Shown here: piece by piece, positions 25,160 to 33,601 of the stretch
Numbering within the stretch: the first letter of the stretch is position 1
Layout: each line of letters starts with the position of its first letter
Assembly: GCA_035314825.1 (NCBI GenBank)
Contig: DATFYX010000064.1
Span: 1-39,513 of the forward strand
Direction: 5' to 3'
Origin: Candidatus Eremiobacteraceae bacterium
GTDB lineage: Bacteria > Vulcanimicrobiota > Vulcanimicrobiia > Eremiobacterales > Eremiobacteraceae
DNA length: 39,513 nt
Translations under genes and position numbers: made by a program
The notes under the pieces: generated by a model
Databases searched by the model: none
What the model saw: the letters and a program-made list of their open reading frames with translations, nothing else
Told to the model about the DNA's origin: nothing

Positions 25160-26008
25160 ATGTCCGGTGCGGTGTTTGCGCTCGCGTGGAGCCTGATCGT
25201 CACGGCCCCGGCGAGTCCGCCGACGCCTTCCCCGACGCCTATCCCGAACGGCGTCCAGGCGACCTTCGTGGGGCTCTCGGAGCAACAAGGAGCCACCTTC
25301 GTGACGTTTGCGGTCGGACAGGTGCGCACGTCCTTGCCGCTGGCCGCCGGCGTGATCGTGCGCGAGCGCGCCGTGGGCGGAACGTGGAAACCGACCATCC
25401 TGAGCGCGCTGCGCGCCGGCGCGCCCATCGTCGTGTTCGAGCGCGGCCGGATGGTGACGCAGATCGATACGCTGTACGCTCAGGTGGCGACGCGTTTCGT
25501 GTTGGTGAAGAACGGCTACGGCGTGGCGCCGTCGGGCGCGATCTACCGGTTGGTCGGGCGTGCGTCCGACGAGGGCGCGGCGCTGCCGCAGGGCGCGTAC
25601 GTGCTGCTGCGCGTGGCGCCGGGGACGAACGACGCTTTCGACCTCGTGGCATCGAGCACGCCGTTCGCGGATGAGGCGTCGCGGCTGCCGAAGGTCACGG
25701 TCACGGTCGACGTGCTCGTGCCGGTGAACACGCCCTCGACGGACGTCGTCTACATGAGCACCGACGCGTTGAGCTGGACGCCCAACGCGATCCGCATGTC
25801 GCCGCTGCCGGGCAACCGCTGGACGGTGACGCTGTCGCTCACGCAAGGAACGCAGATCAAGTACAAGTACACGCGGGGATCGTGGCAGACCGACGAACGT
25901 GATCTGGCGGGCAACGAGATCGCCAACCGCACGCTCTCGGTCACCGCGAAGGGACCGGCGCAGACCGTCGACGACAGCGTCGCGCGCTGGGCCGATCGCC
26001 AGAGTTAG
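25160..26008 (+). CDS. Secreted protein with C-terminal CBM20-like domain
   Basis: A 282-residue protein. The short hydrophobic N-terminus (VFALAWSLIVTAPA) is probably a signal peptide or anchor, followed by a T/P-rich linker (PPTPSPTPIPNG). Residues about 30-180 are beta-rich and unrecognised. From about 185 a starch-binding-like beta-sandwich appears: VTVDVLVPVNTPSTDVVYMS, then GNRWTVTLSLTQGTQIKYKYTRGSWQTDERD. This matches the CBM20/CBM48-type pattern with a KYKYTRG-W core. It may bind alpha-glucans or act as a structural module. It is 10 nt upstream of glpX and probably co-transcribed. Confidence 0.75.
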   Translation: MSGAVFALAWSLIVTAPASPPTPSPTPIPNGVQATFVGLSEQQGATFVTFAVGQVRTSLPLAAGVIVRERAVGGTWKPTILSALRAGAPIVVFERGRMVTQIDTLYAQVATRFVLVKNGYGVAPSGAIYRLVGRASDEGAALPQGAYVLLRVAPGTNDAFDLVASSTPFADEASRLPKVTVTVDVLVPVNTPSTDVVYMSTDALSWTPNAIRMSPLPGNRWTVTLSLTQGTQIKYKYTRGSWQTDERDLAGNEIANRTLSVTAKGPAQTVDDSVARWADRQS

Positions 26009-26018
26009 GAGAGCCGAC

Positions 26019-26972
26019 ATGGACACGCTTGATTTCGTCAAGGTCACCGAAGCGGCGGCGCTGGCGGCATCGCGGTGGATGGGGCGCGGCGAGCGCGACA
26101 GCGCAGACCAAGCCGCCGTCGAGCGCATGCGCGAGACGCTCAACGAGATGGACATCCGCGGCAAGATCGTGATCGGCGAAGGCGAGCGCGACGAGGCGCC
26201 GATGCTCTACATCGGCGAGATGGTCGGACGCGGCGGCACCGACGTCGACATCGCGGTCGATCCCGTTGAAGGCACGAATCTGGTCGCCAACGGCTTGCCG
26301 AACTCCATCGCGGTGCTCGCCGTGACGGCCAAAGGCGGCCTGCTCAACGCGCCCGATACGTACATGGCCAAACTCGCGGTCGGTCCCAAAGCCGCGGCGT
26401 ACGTCCACATCGATGCGACCGTCGCCGAGAACCTCAAAGTCGTGGCCAACGCGCTCGAGCGGCCGATCGGCGACGTCACAGTCGTCATCTTGGATCGCCC
26501 GCGCCACAAAGAGCTGATCGACGAAGTGCGCGCTGCCGGCGCGAAGATCAAGCTCATCTCCGACGGCGACGTCGACGCCGCCATCGCGACGGCGATCGAC
26601 GGCACGGGCATCCAGGTCGCGATGGGGACCGGCGGCGCGCCCGAAGGCGTGCTCGCCGCCGCCGCTTTGCGGTGCTTGGGAGGCGGCTTCATGGGCAGGC
26701 TCAGGCCGCGCAACGAGGACGAGGTGCGACGGGCCAAAGAGATGGGCTTCGACGACGTCGAGAAAGTGCTGACCATGGACGACCTGGTGAAGACCGATGA
26801 CGTGACGTTCGTCGCCACCGGCATCACCGACGGCGACCTATGCCGCGGGGTGCGCTTCTTCGGCATGGGCGCGCGCACGCACTCGATCGTGATGAATTCG
26901 CAGTCGCGCACGGTGCGTTTCATCGAAACCGTGCACCGGCTGCGCGCCGAGCCGTTCCACAAACACGCTTGA
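26019..26972 (+). CDS. glpX: Fructose-1,6-bisphosphatase class II (GlpX type)
   Basis: A 317-residue GlpX-family enzyme hydrolysing fructose-1,6-bisphosphate, and perhaps sedoheptulose-1,7-bisphosphate, in gluconeogenesis. Signature motifs are GKIVIGEGERDEAPMLYIGE, DIAVDPVEGTNLVANG with the metal-binding DPVEGT, and MGTGGAPEGVLAAAALRCLGG. AGGAGAG lies 6-8 nt upstream of ATG 26019. The stop and the next start share an A (TGATG), so it is coupled to the HAD phosphatase gene. The context is ordinary central metabolism. Confidence 0.97.
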   Translation: MDTLDFVKVTEAAALAASRWMGRGERDSADQAAVERMRETLNEMDIRGKIVIGEGERDEAPMLYIGEMVGRGGTDVDIAVDPVEGTNLVANGLPNSIAVLAVTAKGGLLNAPDTYMAKLAVGPKAAAYVHIDATVAENLKVVANALERPIGDVTVVILDRPRHKELIDEVRAAGAKIKLISDGDVDAAIATAIDGTGIQVAMGTGGAPEGVLAAAALRCLGGGFMGRLRPRNEDEVRRAKEMGFDDVEKVLTMDDLVKTDDVTFVATGITDGDLCRGVRFFGMGARTHSIVMNSQSRTVRFIETVHRLRAEPFHKHA

Positions 26973-27475
26973 TGCGGCTGCTCACTCCCGATGCGATGGC
27001 CGAGCGCGTCGAAGACATCACGGTCGAGATGCTGCAGGGCATGGGGGTGCGCGGCGTCGCGCTCGACCTGGACAACACGATCGTGCCGTGGCATACGGCG
27101 GATCTGACGCCCACGGTGAGCGCGTGGGTCGGACGGCTGCTGTCGGGCGGCTTGAGCGTGTGCTTGGTGACCAACAACTACGCGGGTCATGCGGCTGACG
27201 TGGCTCGCGGCTTGGGTGTGCCGATCGTCGCGGGAGCGCTCAAGCCGGTGCCGATCGCGTTCCGACGGGCGCTTGCGGCGTTGCAGGTGCCGGCCGCGAA
27301 CAGCGCAGTGATCGGAGACCAGCTATTCACGGACGTGCTGGGCGGCAAGCTGCTCGGCATGCGCGCGATCCTCGTCAAGCCGATCGGCGGGCGCGAGTTC
27401 TTCACGACGCGGCTGATGCGCATGATGGAACGGCCGTTGCTCGCGCGCATGCGGCACCAGATCCACGCGCGTTGA
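26972..27475 (+). CDS. YqeG-family HAD phosphatase
   Basis: A 167-residue HAD superfamily IIIA protein. Motif I is ALDLDNTIVPW at about 30-40, motif II is VCLVTNNY, a lysine is in ALKPVPIAFRRAL, and motif III is VIGDQLFTDVLGGK. The N-terminal MRLLTPDAMAERVEDITVEML and the overall length fit B. subtilis YqeG and the mitochondrial PGP phosphatase GEP4 relatives. A phosphatidylglycerophosphate phosphatase role is possible but not proven. The TTGA junction with aroE overlaps by 4 nt. Confidence 0.92.
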   Translation: MRLLTPDAMAERVEDITVEMLQGMGVRGVALDLDNTIVPWHTADLTPTVSAWVGRLLSGGLSVCLVTNNYAGHAADVARGLGVPIVAGALKPVPIAFRRALAALQVPAANSAVIGDQLFTDVLGGKLLGMRAILVKPIGGREFFTTRLMRMMERPLLARMRHQIHAR

Positions 27476-28221
27476 CGGCGCGTTTCGCCGTGATCGGCGA
27501 TCCGGTCGCGCATTCGCTATCGCCGGCCATGTTCGACGCCGCGTTCGTCTCGGCCGGCATCGATGCGACCTACGCAGCGATCGAGGTGCGCGCCGACGAG
27601 CTGCCAGAATTCGTCGAGCGCGCACGCCGCGGGGCGTTCGCGGGATTCAACGTGACGACGCCGCTCAAGGATGGGGTGGCCGAGCTGCTCGATGATCTCA
27701 CCGACGACGCGCAGGCGGCGGGCGCGGTGAACGCCGTGCGCCGCGACGGCGACAGGCTGACCGGCCACAACACCGACGGCGCGGGACTCGTGCGCGGCCT
27801 CGCGGAGCTTTGGGGATGGAAGGCCAAAGGCGCGAGCGTGCTGCTCTTGGGCAGCGGCCCGGCGGCGCGCGCGATCGCCATCAAATTGAAGGAAGAGGGC
27901 GCCGTGCACGTGGCGTGCTGGTCGCGCAACGATGCGACCGCGCTGGGCATCGGGGCGCCGCCGCGCCGGCCGGCCGATCTCGTGGTATCGACGCTGCCGC
28001 CGAGCGCGGTCGTGCCGGATGCGGTGCTCGAGTTCGTGGATCCACGCAGCCTCGTGTTCGATGCCAACTACGGCGCGCAGCGCTTCCCCGTGCCTCCCGG
28101 GCTCGGCAGAGCGCGCAGCTGCGGACTGCCGATGCTGCTGCACCAGGGCGCGCTGTCGTTCGAATGGTGGCTGGGAACGCCGGCGCCGCTGGAGGCGATG
28201 CGCGCGGCGCTTTCGCGATAG
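27472..28221 (+). CDS. aroE: Shikimate dehydrogenase
   Basis: A 249-residue enzyme reducing 3-dehydroshikimate with NADPH. The N-terminal substrate domain has FAVIGDPVAHSLSPAMFDAAF and the catalytic lysine in NVTTPLKDG. AGAVNAV and GHNTDGAGLVRGL follow. The nucleotide fold holds LLLGSGPAARAIAIKL, with one atypical change from the GxGGA norm to GSGPA. It is slightly short. The TTG at 27472 overlaps the YqeG-like stop, matching the yqeG-aroE order seen in Firmicutes. It converges with the GT2 gene across a REP-like repeat. Confidence 0.95.
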   Translation: MTARFAVIGDPVAHSLSPAMFDAAFVSAGIDATYAAIEVRADELPEFVERARRGAFAGFNVTTPLKDGVAELLDDLTDDAQAAGAVNAVRRDGDRLTGHNTDGAGLVRGLAELWGWKAKGASVLLLGSGPAARAIAIKLKEEGAVHVACWSRNDATALGIGAPPRRPADLVVSTLPPSAVVPDAVLEFVDPRSLVFDANYGAQRFPVPPGLGRARSCGLPMLLHQGALSFEWWLGTPAPLEAMRAALSR

Positions 28222-28225
28222 GATG

Positions 28226-28249
28226 AGCCCGGCCTCAAGCCGGGACTAC
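28226..28249 (-). repeat. REP-like palindrome, GTAG family, copy 3
   Basis: On the minus strand GTAG, then TCCCGGCTTGAGGCCGGGCT, with stem CCCGGC/GCCGGG. It fills the 24-nt space between the convergent aroE and GT2 genes. The GT2 stop codon TAG (28246-28248) is part of the GTAG tetranucleotide. A bidirectional end structure is plausible. Confidence 0.7.
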
Positions 28250-29175
28250 AACTTCTTCTCGGCGATCGTCTTGGTGGTCGCGATCGGTTTCCACACGTGG
28301 AACTTGCCATGGCGCCGGCCGATAGCCGCAAACTCCGCGCGCGCGCGGACGCGCGCATACAGCTCGACGAGCGCGGCCCCGGCGAACCAGTGCGCGCGGC
28401 GCCAATCGCGGCGTAAGTACTTGAGCGTCGCCGGCAGAACGTGTCGCGACTTCATCGTCGGAACGGACATGTTGTAATCGCGTTGGACCGAAAGATTGGC
28501 GACGATCCAGCGCGTGCGCTGCTCGACGAAGTCTCGCAGATTGCCGGGTCCGCAGTTCTGGAAGAGCGCCTCGGGCGCGTACGCCGCGCGGTAGCCGCGC
28601 AGTGCGATCTCGTGTTGAACGGCCGATTCGTCGTTCAACGTCATCGGGTCGAGGCCGTCGATGACATTGCGGAACGCGCAGATCTCGCCCATCTTCGGCT
28701 CGATGAGCGACACGTCGTGATGCAGCGTCCACATCAGATTGATGGTAAAGCCGACGAACGTCTCGGGGGTGTTGATGGGCACCGCTCGTGCCCCGACGAC
28801 GCCGATGCGCGGATCGGCGAACGGGGCCGTAAGCCGTTCGACCATCGACGGATGAAACGCCAGATCCGCGCTGGTGACGATGCAGAGCGGCTGATCCACC
28901 ATCTTGATGAAGCGATTGATCGCATCGACCTTGCCATGGCGCTCGGACCGTGCGACAAGTTCGATGCGCTGGTCGGCGGCGGCGTGTTCGGTCACGATGT
29001 CGCATGTGCGGTCGGTGCAGCCGTCGGCCATCACGATCACGCGGCGGATGCGCGCGTCGACGCTCTGCCGCACCACGCCGTCGAGCAGATGGCCGATGTT
29101 GCCCTCTTCGTTGTGCGCCATGATGCCGATGGCGATGTCGGCATCCGGATGGGGCTCGTGCAAGATGTGCGGCAT
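28246..29175 (-). CDS. Glycosyltransferase family 2
   Basis: About 309 residues from ATG 29175; ATG 29214 would add 13, and neither has a clear ribosome site. It is a GT-A fold: ADIAIGIMAHNEEGNIGHLL, then VIVMADGCTDRTCDIV, and SADLAFHPSMVERL, which stands where the usual DxD is expected. PMTLNDESAVQHEIALRGYRAAYAP and QRTRWI (a QxxRW motif, as in processive synthases) follow. No transmembrane segment is clear, so it is likely membrane-associated. It converges with aroE and diverges from the CDP-sugar operon; a role in the same glycan is inferred from position. Confidence 0.88.
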   Translation of the reverse strand: MPHILHEPHPDADIAIGIMAHNEEGNIGHLLDGVVRQSVDARIRRVIVMADGCTDRTCDIVTEHAAADQRIELVARSERHGKVDAINRFIKMVDQPLCIVTSADLAFHPSMVERLTAPFADPRIGVVGARAVPINTPETFVGFTINLMWTLHHDVSLIEPKMGEICAFRNVIDGLDPMTLNDESAVQHEIALRGYRAAYAPEALFQNCGPGNLRDFVEQRTRWIVANLSVQRDYNMSVPTMKSRHVLPATLKYLRRDWRRAHWFAGAALVELYARVRARAEFAAIGRRHGKFHVWKPIATTKTIAEKKL

Positions 29176-29261
29176 TTGCGCCCCGGCACTTCCGCGCGGC
29201 GCGAGCGAAGCCATTTCGCGATGCGGGAGGAAGCCCCAAAAAGCGACTGAATCGGTCGCCG
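29176..29261. promoter_or_regulatory. Divergent region upstream of the CDP-sugar operon
   Basis: About 86 nt, shorter if the GT2 gene starts at 29214. It must carry the promoter of the nine-gene operon unless that lies inside the GT2 gene. No recognisable -10/-35 or operator was found. Confidence 0.3.
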
Positions 29262-30419
29262 ATGGACATACGGCACACGCGATGCCCCGTCTGCGGCAGC
29301 GCTGTCGAGCGCGCTTTTCTGCGCCGCAAAGGCGTGCCCGTCCACCAGAATCTGCTGATGGACGATGCGGCATCCGCGCGGGCTGTCGCACGGGGAGACC
29401 TGGAACTCGCGGCGTGCGATGCGTGCGGTTTCGTCTTCAACAGCGCGTTCGACCAGGCGAAGATGGCGTACGGCGAACGCTACGAGAACACGCAGGACTG
29501 CTCGCCCGCGTTTGCGGCGCACATGGACAAGCTCGCACTGGAGATCGCGCGCGATCTTCCCGCGGGCGCGGCGATCGTGGAGATCGGCTGCGGCAAGGGA
29601 TCGTTCTTGCGCGCCCTGCTGCGCGCCGCGCCGGGTGCACGCGGGACCGGCTTCGACCCGAGCTACGTCGGACCGGAGACCGATTGCGACGGACGCGCGC
29701 GCTTCGAGCGGCGATTCTTCGACGAACATGCGCACGTCGAAAGGGTGGACGCGGTTGTCTGCAGGCACGTGATCGAGCACATCCCCGAACCGGTGAAGTT
29801 GCTGGATGGTTTGCGCCGCATGCCCATCACACGGATGTATTTCGAAACGCCGTGCGTGAACTGGATCCTGCGCAACCGTGTGATCTGGGATGTCTTCTAC
29901 GAGCACTGCTCGTACTTCAGTCCCGGCTCGCTGACGACGGCCTTCGAACGGGCCGGCTTTACGACGACGCGGGTACGCCACGTGTTTGCCGGGCAGTATC
30001 TCTGGGCGGAAGCCGGAGCCGCGCGCGCACCTGCCTCGGCGCCGGCGAGCGGCCGCGCCGGAGAGACGCCCGCGCTGGCCCGCGCGTTCGGTGGCGCGTA
30101 TGACGGACTGGTCGACGATTGGCAGCAGCGCATCGCCGCGCTCGGCGCGCGCGGGAAGATAGCCGCATGGGGCGCGGGCGCCAAAGGGGTCACGCTGGCC
30201 AACGTCGTCGACCCGGCGCGCACGCTGCTCGAATGCATCATCGATCTCAATCCCGGCAAGCAGGGACGGTTCGTACCCGGCACGGGCCATCCGATCGTGT
30301 CGCCGCAGGATGCGGTCGCCCGCGGCGTGCGCACGGCGCTGCTCATGAATCCGAACTACCGGCAGGAGAACGAGGCGTTGGTGCGCGCTGCGGCACTGCC
30401 GATCGAGCTTCAGGCGTGA
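29262..30419 (+). CDS. Three-domain C-methyltransferase-like protein (divergent paralogue)
   Basis: A 385-residue protein with the sugar C-methyltransferase architecture. An N-terminal zinc module has CPVC (8-11) and CDAC (52-55). A SAM-binding domain has VEIGCGKG (106-113) and RHVIEHIPEP. The motif FYEHCSYFS is at 212-220. A C-terminal Rossmann-like domain runs from about 290 (KIAAWGAGAKGVTLAN, then CIIDLNPGKQGRFVPGTGHPI). The active-site motif is FYEH rather than the YHEH seen in the paralogue at 34678, so chemistry or substrate may differ. It is the first gene of the CDP-sugar operon and overlaps the next by 4 nt. Confidence 0.88.
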   Translation: MDIRHTRCPVCGSAVERAFLRRKGVPVHQNLLMDDAASARAVARGDLELAACDACGFVFNSAFDQAKMAYGERYENTQDCSPAFAAHMDKLALEIARDLPAGAAIVEIGCGKGSFLRALLRAAPGARGTGFDPSYVGPETDCDGRARFERRFFDEHAHVERVDAVVCRHVIEHIPEPVKLLDGLRRMPITRMYFETPCVNWILRNRVIWDVFYEHCSYFSPGSLTTAFERAGFTTTRVRHVFAGQYLWAEAGAARAPASAPASGRAGETPALARAFGGAYDGLVDDWQQRIAALGARGKIAAWGAGAKGVTLANVVDPARTLLECIIDLNPGKQGRFVPGTGHPIVSPQDAVARGVRTALLMNPNYRQENEALVRAAALPIELQA

Positions 30420-31285
30420 ACACGCTCGCGATCACCGGACCCACGTCGTTCGTCGGCCGCCACGTGCTGAGCGCGCTCGCCGACGAGCCTTACGACGTCC
30501 TCGCGGTGTGCAGGCATCCGGACGCGACGCTTGCTCCGCACGCGCGCTGGCTGGCGCTCGACCTGCTGGACGACGATGCGGTCGGTGCGCTCTTCGCGGC
30601 GGAGAAACCCGCGCATCTGTTGCATCTCGCGTGGTGCGCAGGCAGCCCGCACTATCGGACCGATCCGGCGAACCTGGCATGGGCGCGCACAAGCGGCGTC
30701 ATCGGGGACGCGTTCTTCGCGCACGGCGGGCGGCGGGCGGTTTTGGCCGGAACCTCGGCCGAGCACCAGGCCGCCGGTGCGCGTTCGTTGTATGCGGAGA
30801 GCAAGGCGCAGGCGGCGCAGGCGATGAGCGCACACGCTCGCTCGCGAGAGCGCCGCTTCGCGTGGGGGAGGATTTTCGTGCCCTACGGTCCCTTCGATGC
30901 GGCTTTTCGACTCGTGCCGTCCCTCATCGATGCGTTGCTCGGCGGGCGCGTGGCGCGTTGCTCGCCGGGGACGCAGGTGCGCGACTTCGTCCACGTGGCT
31001 GACGTCGCGAACGCCTTCGTCCGATTGCTCGAGAGCGAACGCGACGGACCGGTCGACATCGGCACCGGTCGCGGCGTGAGCGTGCACGGCGCGGCGCAGG
31101 AGATCGGCCGGCAGATCGGGCGCCCCGATCTATTGCGATTCGACGGTCCTGAGCCGACCGGGTCGGAGCCGCGCGTCCTCGTCGCGCAGCCCGCCGAGCT
31201 GCAAGCGCTCGGATGGCGAGCGCGCCATATCGAGACAGGATTCGCCGAGACGATCGCCTGGCACCGAACGAGGACGCCTGAGTGA
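30416..31285 (+). CDS. NAD-dependent sugar epimerase/reductase (SDR family)
   Basis: A 289-residue extended-SDR protein. The N-terminal glycine motif is changed to ITGPTSFVGRHVL, keeping the last glycine. LLHLAWCAG replaces the typical HLAA region, the active-site YAESK (YxxxK) is present, and the C-terminal part has GTQVRDFVHVADVANAFVRLLES with the conserved RDFxHVxDV. It should act on the 4-keto intermediate made by RfbG, as reductase or epimerase. The GTG at 30416 overlaps the methyltransferase stop, and the 3' end overlaps rfbF (both GTGA). The order suggests it completes the CDP-sugar. Confidence 0.9.
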   Translation: MNTLAITGPTSFVGRHVLSALADEPYDVLAVCRHPDATLAPHARWLALDLLDDDAVGALFAAEKPAHLLHLAWCAGSPHYRTDPANLAWARTSGVIGDAFFAHGGRRAVLAGTSAEHQAAGARSLYAESKAQAAQAMSAHARSRERRFAWGRIFVPYGPFDAAFRLVPSLIDALLGGRVARCSPGTQVRDFVHVADVANAFVRLLESERDGPVDIGTGRGVSVHGAAQEIGRQIGRPDLLRFDGPEPTGSEPRVLVAQPAELQALGWRARHIETGFAETIAWHRTRTPE

Positions 31286-32052
31286 AGGCGGTGATCCTGG
31301 CGGGGGGATTCGGGACTCGCATCAGCGAGGAGACGCAGACGCGCCCCAAGCCGATGGTGGAGATCGGCGGCAAGCCGGTGTTGTGGCACATCATGAAGAG
31401 CTATGCGTTCCACGGCATCAACGACTTCATCATCTGCTGCGGCTACAAAGGATACCTCATCAAGGAATATTTCGCCAACTACGCGCTGCACCAGTCCGAT
31501 GTCACGTTCGACATGCGGCGGCGCGACGTCATCATCCATCAGAGCAGCGCAGAGCCCTGGTCGGTCACCCTCGTCGACACGGGTGAAGAGACGGCGACCG
31601 GCGGCCGGCTGCGCCGCGTGGCGGGCTATCTCGACGGCGAAGACTTCTGTTTCACCTACGGCGACGGCGTGAGCGACGTCGATATCGGCGCGCTCATCAC
31701 ATTTCATCGCGAGCGCGGCACGCTCGCGACGGTCACCGCGGTGCACCCGCCCGGCCGCTTCGGCGTCCTGACGATGACGCGCGACAAGATCACCGCGTTC
31801 GCCGAGAAGTCCGAAGCCGATGCGGGTTGGATCAACGGCGGCTACTTCGTTCTCTCGCCCAAGGCCATCGAGTACGTCGCAAGCGACGACACGGCGTGGG
31901 AGCGAGAGCCGATGGAGCGGCTCGCGCGCGACGGGCAGCTGTCCGCGTTCACCCACACCGGCTTCTGGCAGCCGCTCGACACGCTGCGCGACCGCAACCT
32001 GCTCAACGATCTATGGAAGAAGGGCGAGGCCCCGTGGAAGAAATGGCCATAG
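31282..32052 (+). CDS. rfbF: Glucose-1-phosphate cytidylyltransferase
   Basis: A 256-residue nucleotidyltransferase making CDP-glucose from glucose-1-phosphate and CTP. Family signatures are complete: VILAGGFGTRISEET, then RPKPMVEIGGKPVLWHIMKSY, GINDFIICCGYKGYLIKEYF, FCFTYGDGVSDVDI and the C-terminal HTGFWQPLDTLRDRNLLNDLW. It commits the pathway to CDP-sugars rather than dTDP- or GDP-sugars. The GTG start overlaps the SDR gene. Confidence 0.97.
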   Translation: MKAVILAGGFGTRISEETQTRPKPMVEIGGKPVLWHIMKSYAFHGINDFIICCGYKGYLIKEYFANYALHQSDVTFDMRRRDVIIHQSSAEPWSVTLVDTGEETATGGRLRRVAGYLDGEDFCFTYGDGVSDVDIGALITFHRERGTLATVTAVHPPGRFGVLTMTRDKITAFAEKSEADAGWINGGYFVLSPKAIEYVASDDTAWEREPMERLARDGQLSAFTHTGFWQPLDTLRDRNLLNDLWKKGEAPWKKWP

Positions 32053-32055
32053 GCG

Positions 32056-32799
32056 ATGGCGGACATCGAAGCGAGGCTCGCGCGCTTCACGCTCTCACCG
32101 CGTAAGCTGATCGCGCGCGCCCTGCCCGCCGGCGCGACGGTCGTCGACGTCGGCTGCGGCGACTTCCACAAGACCTACAATTACCTGTACCAGACCAACC
32201 CGGAACTGCGTATCGTCGGGCTCGACCTCGGCGTCGAGCGCACGCAGTACGGCGACTCGCCCGTACCCGACCACATCGCCGCGACGGGCCGGTTCCGGCG
32301 CCTCGCCTGCGACGTGAGCGGGGAGCCGCTGCCATTCGCCGACGGATCCGTCCAGGGGGTGTACTGCTCGCACCTGATCGAGCACGTGACGCGCCAGGAA
32401 CACGTGCTGGCCGAGATGTTCCGCATCCTCGCGCCCGGCGGCTTGTTGTACTTGGAGACGCCCGGTCCTCGCTCGTTGATCGTGAAGCCCGGATCCTGGC
32501 TGAGCACCATCGCCATCTCGAACCCGCCGAATCATTGGGATGATCCGACGCATGTCAGCCCGCCGTGGAGCATCGAAGAGCTCACATCGCGCTTGCGCGG
32601 CGCCGGATTCGACGTGCTGCGCAGCGGCTATCATCGCGAGGCCGGCGCCCTCTTGGCGCCGCTGTATGCTGGCGCCATGCTCGTCGGCTTGCTGCCTGGA
32701 TTGGCGGCGCAGACGCGCGCGGTGTTGGTCGGCGCCGGATGGTGGAATCTGGTCGGCTGGCCGATCTGGGCATTGGCGCGAAAGCCGCGCAACGGGTGA
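32056..32799 (+). CDS. Class I SAM-dependent methyltransferase
   Basis: A 247-residue methyltransferase. Motif I VVDVGCGDFHK is at about 30-40, an acidic ribose-binding residue in IVGLDLG, GVYCSHLIEHV in the motif IV region, and LAPGGLLYLETPGP after it. The end is hydrophobic (LYAGAMLVGLLPGLAAQTRAVLVGAGWWNLVG), suggesting membrane association. It probably O-methylates the sugar or polymer, but the position is not predictable. It starts 3 nt after the rfbF stop. Confidence 0.88.
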   Translation: MADIEARLARFTLSPRKLIARALPAGATVVDVGCGDFHKTYNYLYQTNPELRIVGLDLGVERTQYGDSPVPDHIAATGRFRRLACDVSGEPLPFADGSVQGVYCSHLIEHVTRQEHVLAEMFRILAPGGLLYLETPGPRSLIVKPGSWLSTIAISNPPNHWDDPTHVSPPWSIEELTSRLRGAGFDVLRSGYHREAGALLAPLYAGAMLVGLLPGLAAQTRAVLVGAGWWNLVGWPIWALARKPRNG

Positions 32800-32832
32800 C
32801 GGGTCGGCAAACGCGAACGCCCCTTTAACTTC

Positions 32833-33597
32833 ATGCCGCTCACCCGTCCATGGCCGCCCCGCGCCGCATACGCGCCGTTGCGAAAGCTCTTGCTCGCGTT
32901 CGGGCTGGACGTCGAATACGTCGGGCGCGCGCGCGAGCCGGCGCTGCCTGACGGCGCCGCGTACCGGCCGCGCTTCCGGCCGTGGCTGGTCGATTCGTGG
33001 CAGCAGTGCTTCACCCTGACGCGGGGCAAAACGCTCGTATCCGACGACCGCCTCTACGTGCTCGCCTCGCTCATGCGCCAGGCGCTTGCGACGGTCGCGG
33101 GCGATGTTGCGGAGTGCGGCGTGTACCAGGGCGGCACCGCCGCCCTGCTCGCCGAGACGATGCGCGAGCGCGGCGATGCGCGGCGGCTTTTCCTGTGCGA
33201 CACGTTCGCGGGGATGCCCGACACGGATCCGGCGGTCGACATCCATCGCAAGGGAGATTTCTCCGACACGTCGCTTGCCGCCGTGCGGAGCTATCTCGCG
33301 GCATATGCGAACATCGAATACCTGCCCGGAGTGATACCCGCGTCGCTCGCCCCGCTGGCGGGCAAACGCTTCTGTTTCGTCCACATCGACCTGGATATCC
33401 ACGCGGCGGTGCTCGACGCGTCATCATTCTTCTACGAGCGCGTCGCGAGCGGCGGCTTCCTCGTGTACGACGACTACGGCTTTGCCAGCACTCCCGGCGC
33501 GCGCCTCGCAGTGGACGAGTTCTATGCGGACAAGCTCGAGACGCCGCTCGTGCTAGCAGGCGGCCAGTGCGTCGTGTTCAAAGCCGGCGCGCGTTAG
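32833..33597 (+). CDS. TylF/MycF-family O-methyltransferase
   Basis: A 254-residue protein of the macrocin O-methyltransferase family, which adds methyl groups to sugar hydroxyls. Features are LVSDDRLYVLASLMRQALA, the SAM site VAECGVYQGGTAALLAET, LCDTFAGMPDTDPAVDIHRKG with DTFAGMP, HIDLDIHAAVLDASSFFYER and the metal ligands in VYDDYGFASTPGARLAVDEF. Length fits the family. It starts 33 nt after the preceding methyltransferase gene, the largest gap inside the operon. Confidence 0.92.
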   Translation: MPLTRPWPPRAAYAPLRKLLLAFGLDVEYVGRAREPALPDGAAYRPRFRPWLVDSWQQCFTLTRGKTLVSDDRLYVLASLMRQALATVAGDVAECGVYQGGTAALLAETMRERGDARRLFLCDTFAGMPDTDPAVDIHRKGDFSDTSLAAVRSYLAAYANIEYLPGVIPASLAPLAGKRFCFVHIDLDIHAAVLDASSFFYERVASGGFLVYDDYGFASTPGARLAVDEFYADKLETPLVLAGGQCVVFKAGAR

Positions 33598-33601
33598 CGA
33601 T

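Noticed and set aside
25067-26164. A long minus-strand open frame extending the mannosyltransferase by 366 residues
   Set aside because: The extension is R/H/A-rich without domains and overlaps the well-supported CBM20-like gene and the start of glpX on the other strand. ATG 25066 gives a normal-length protein.
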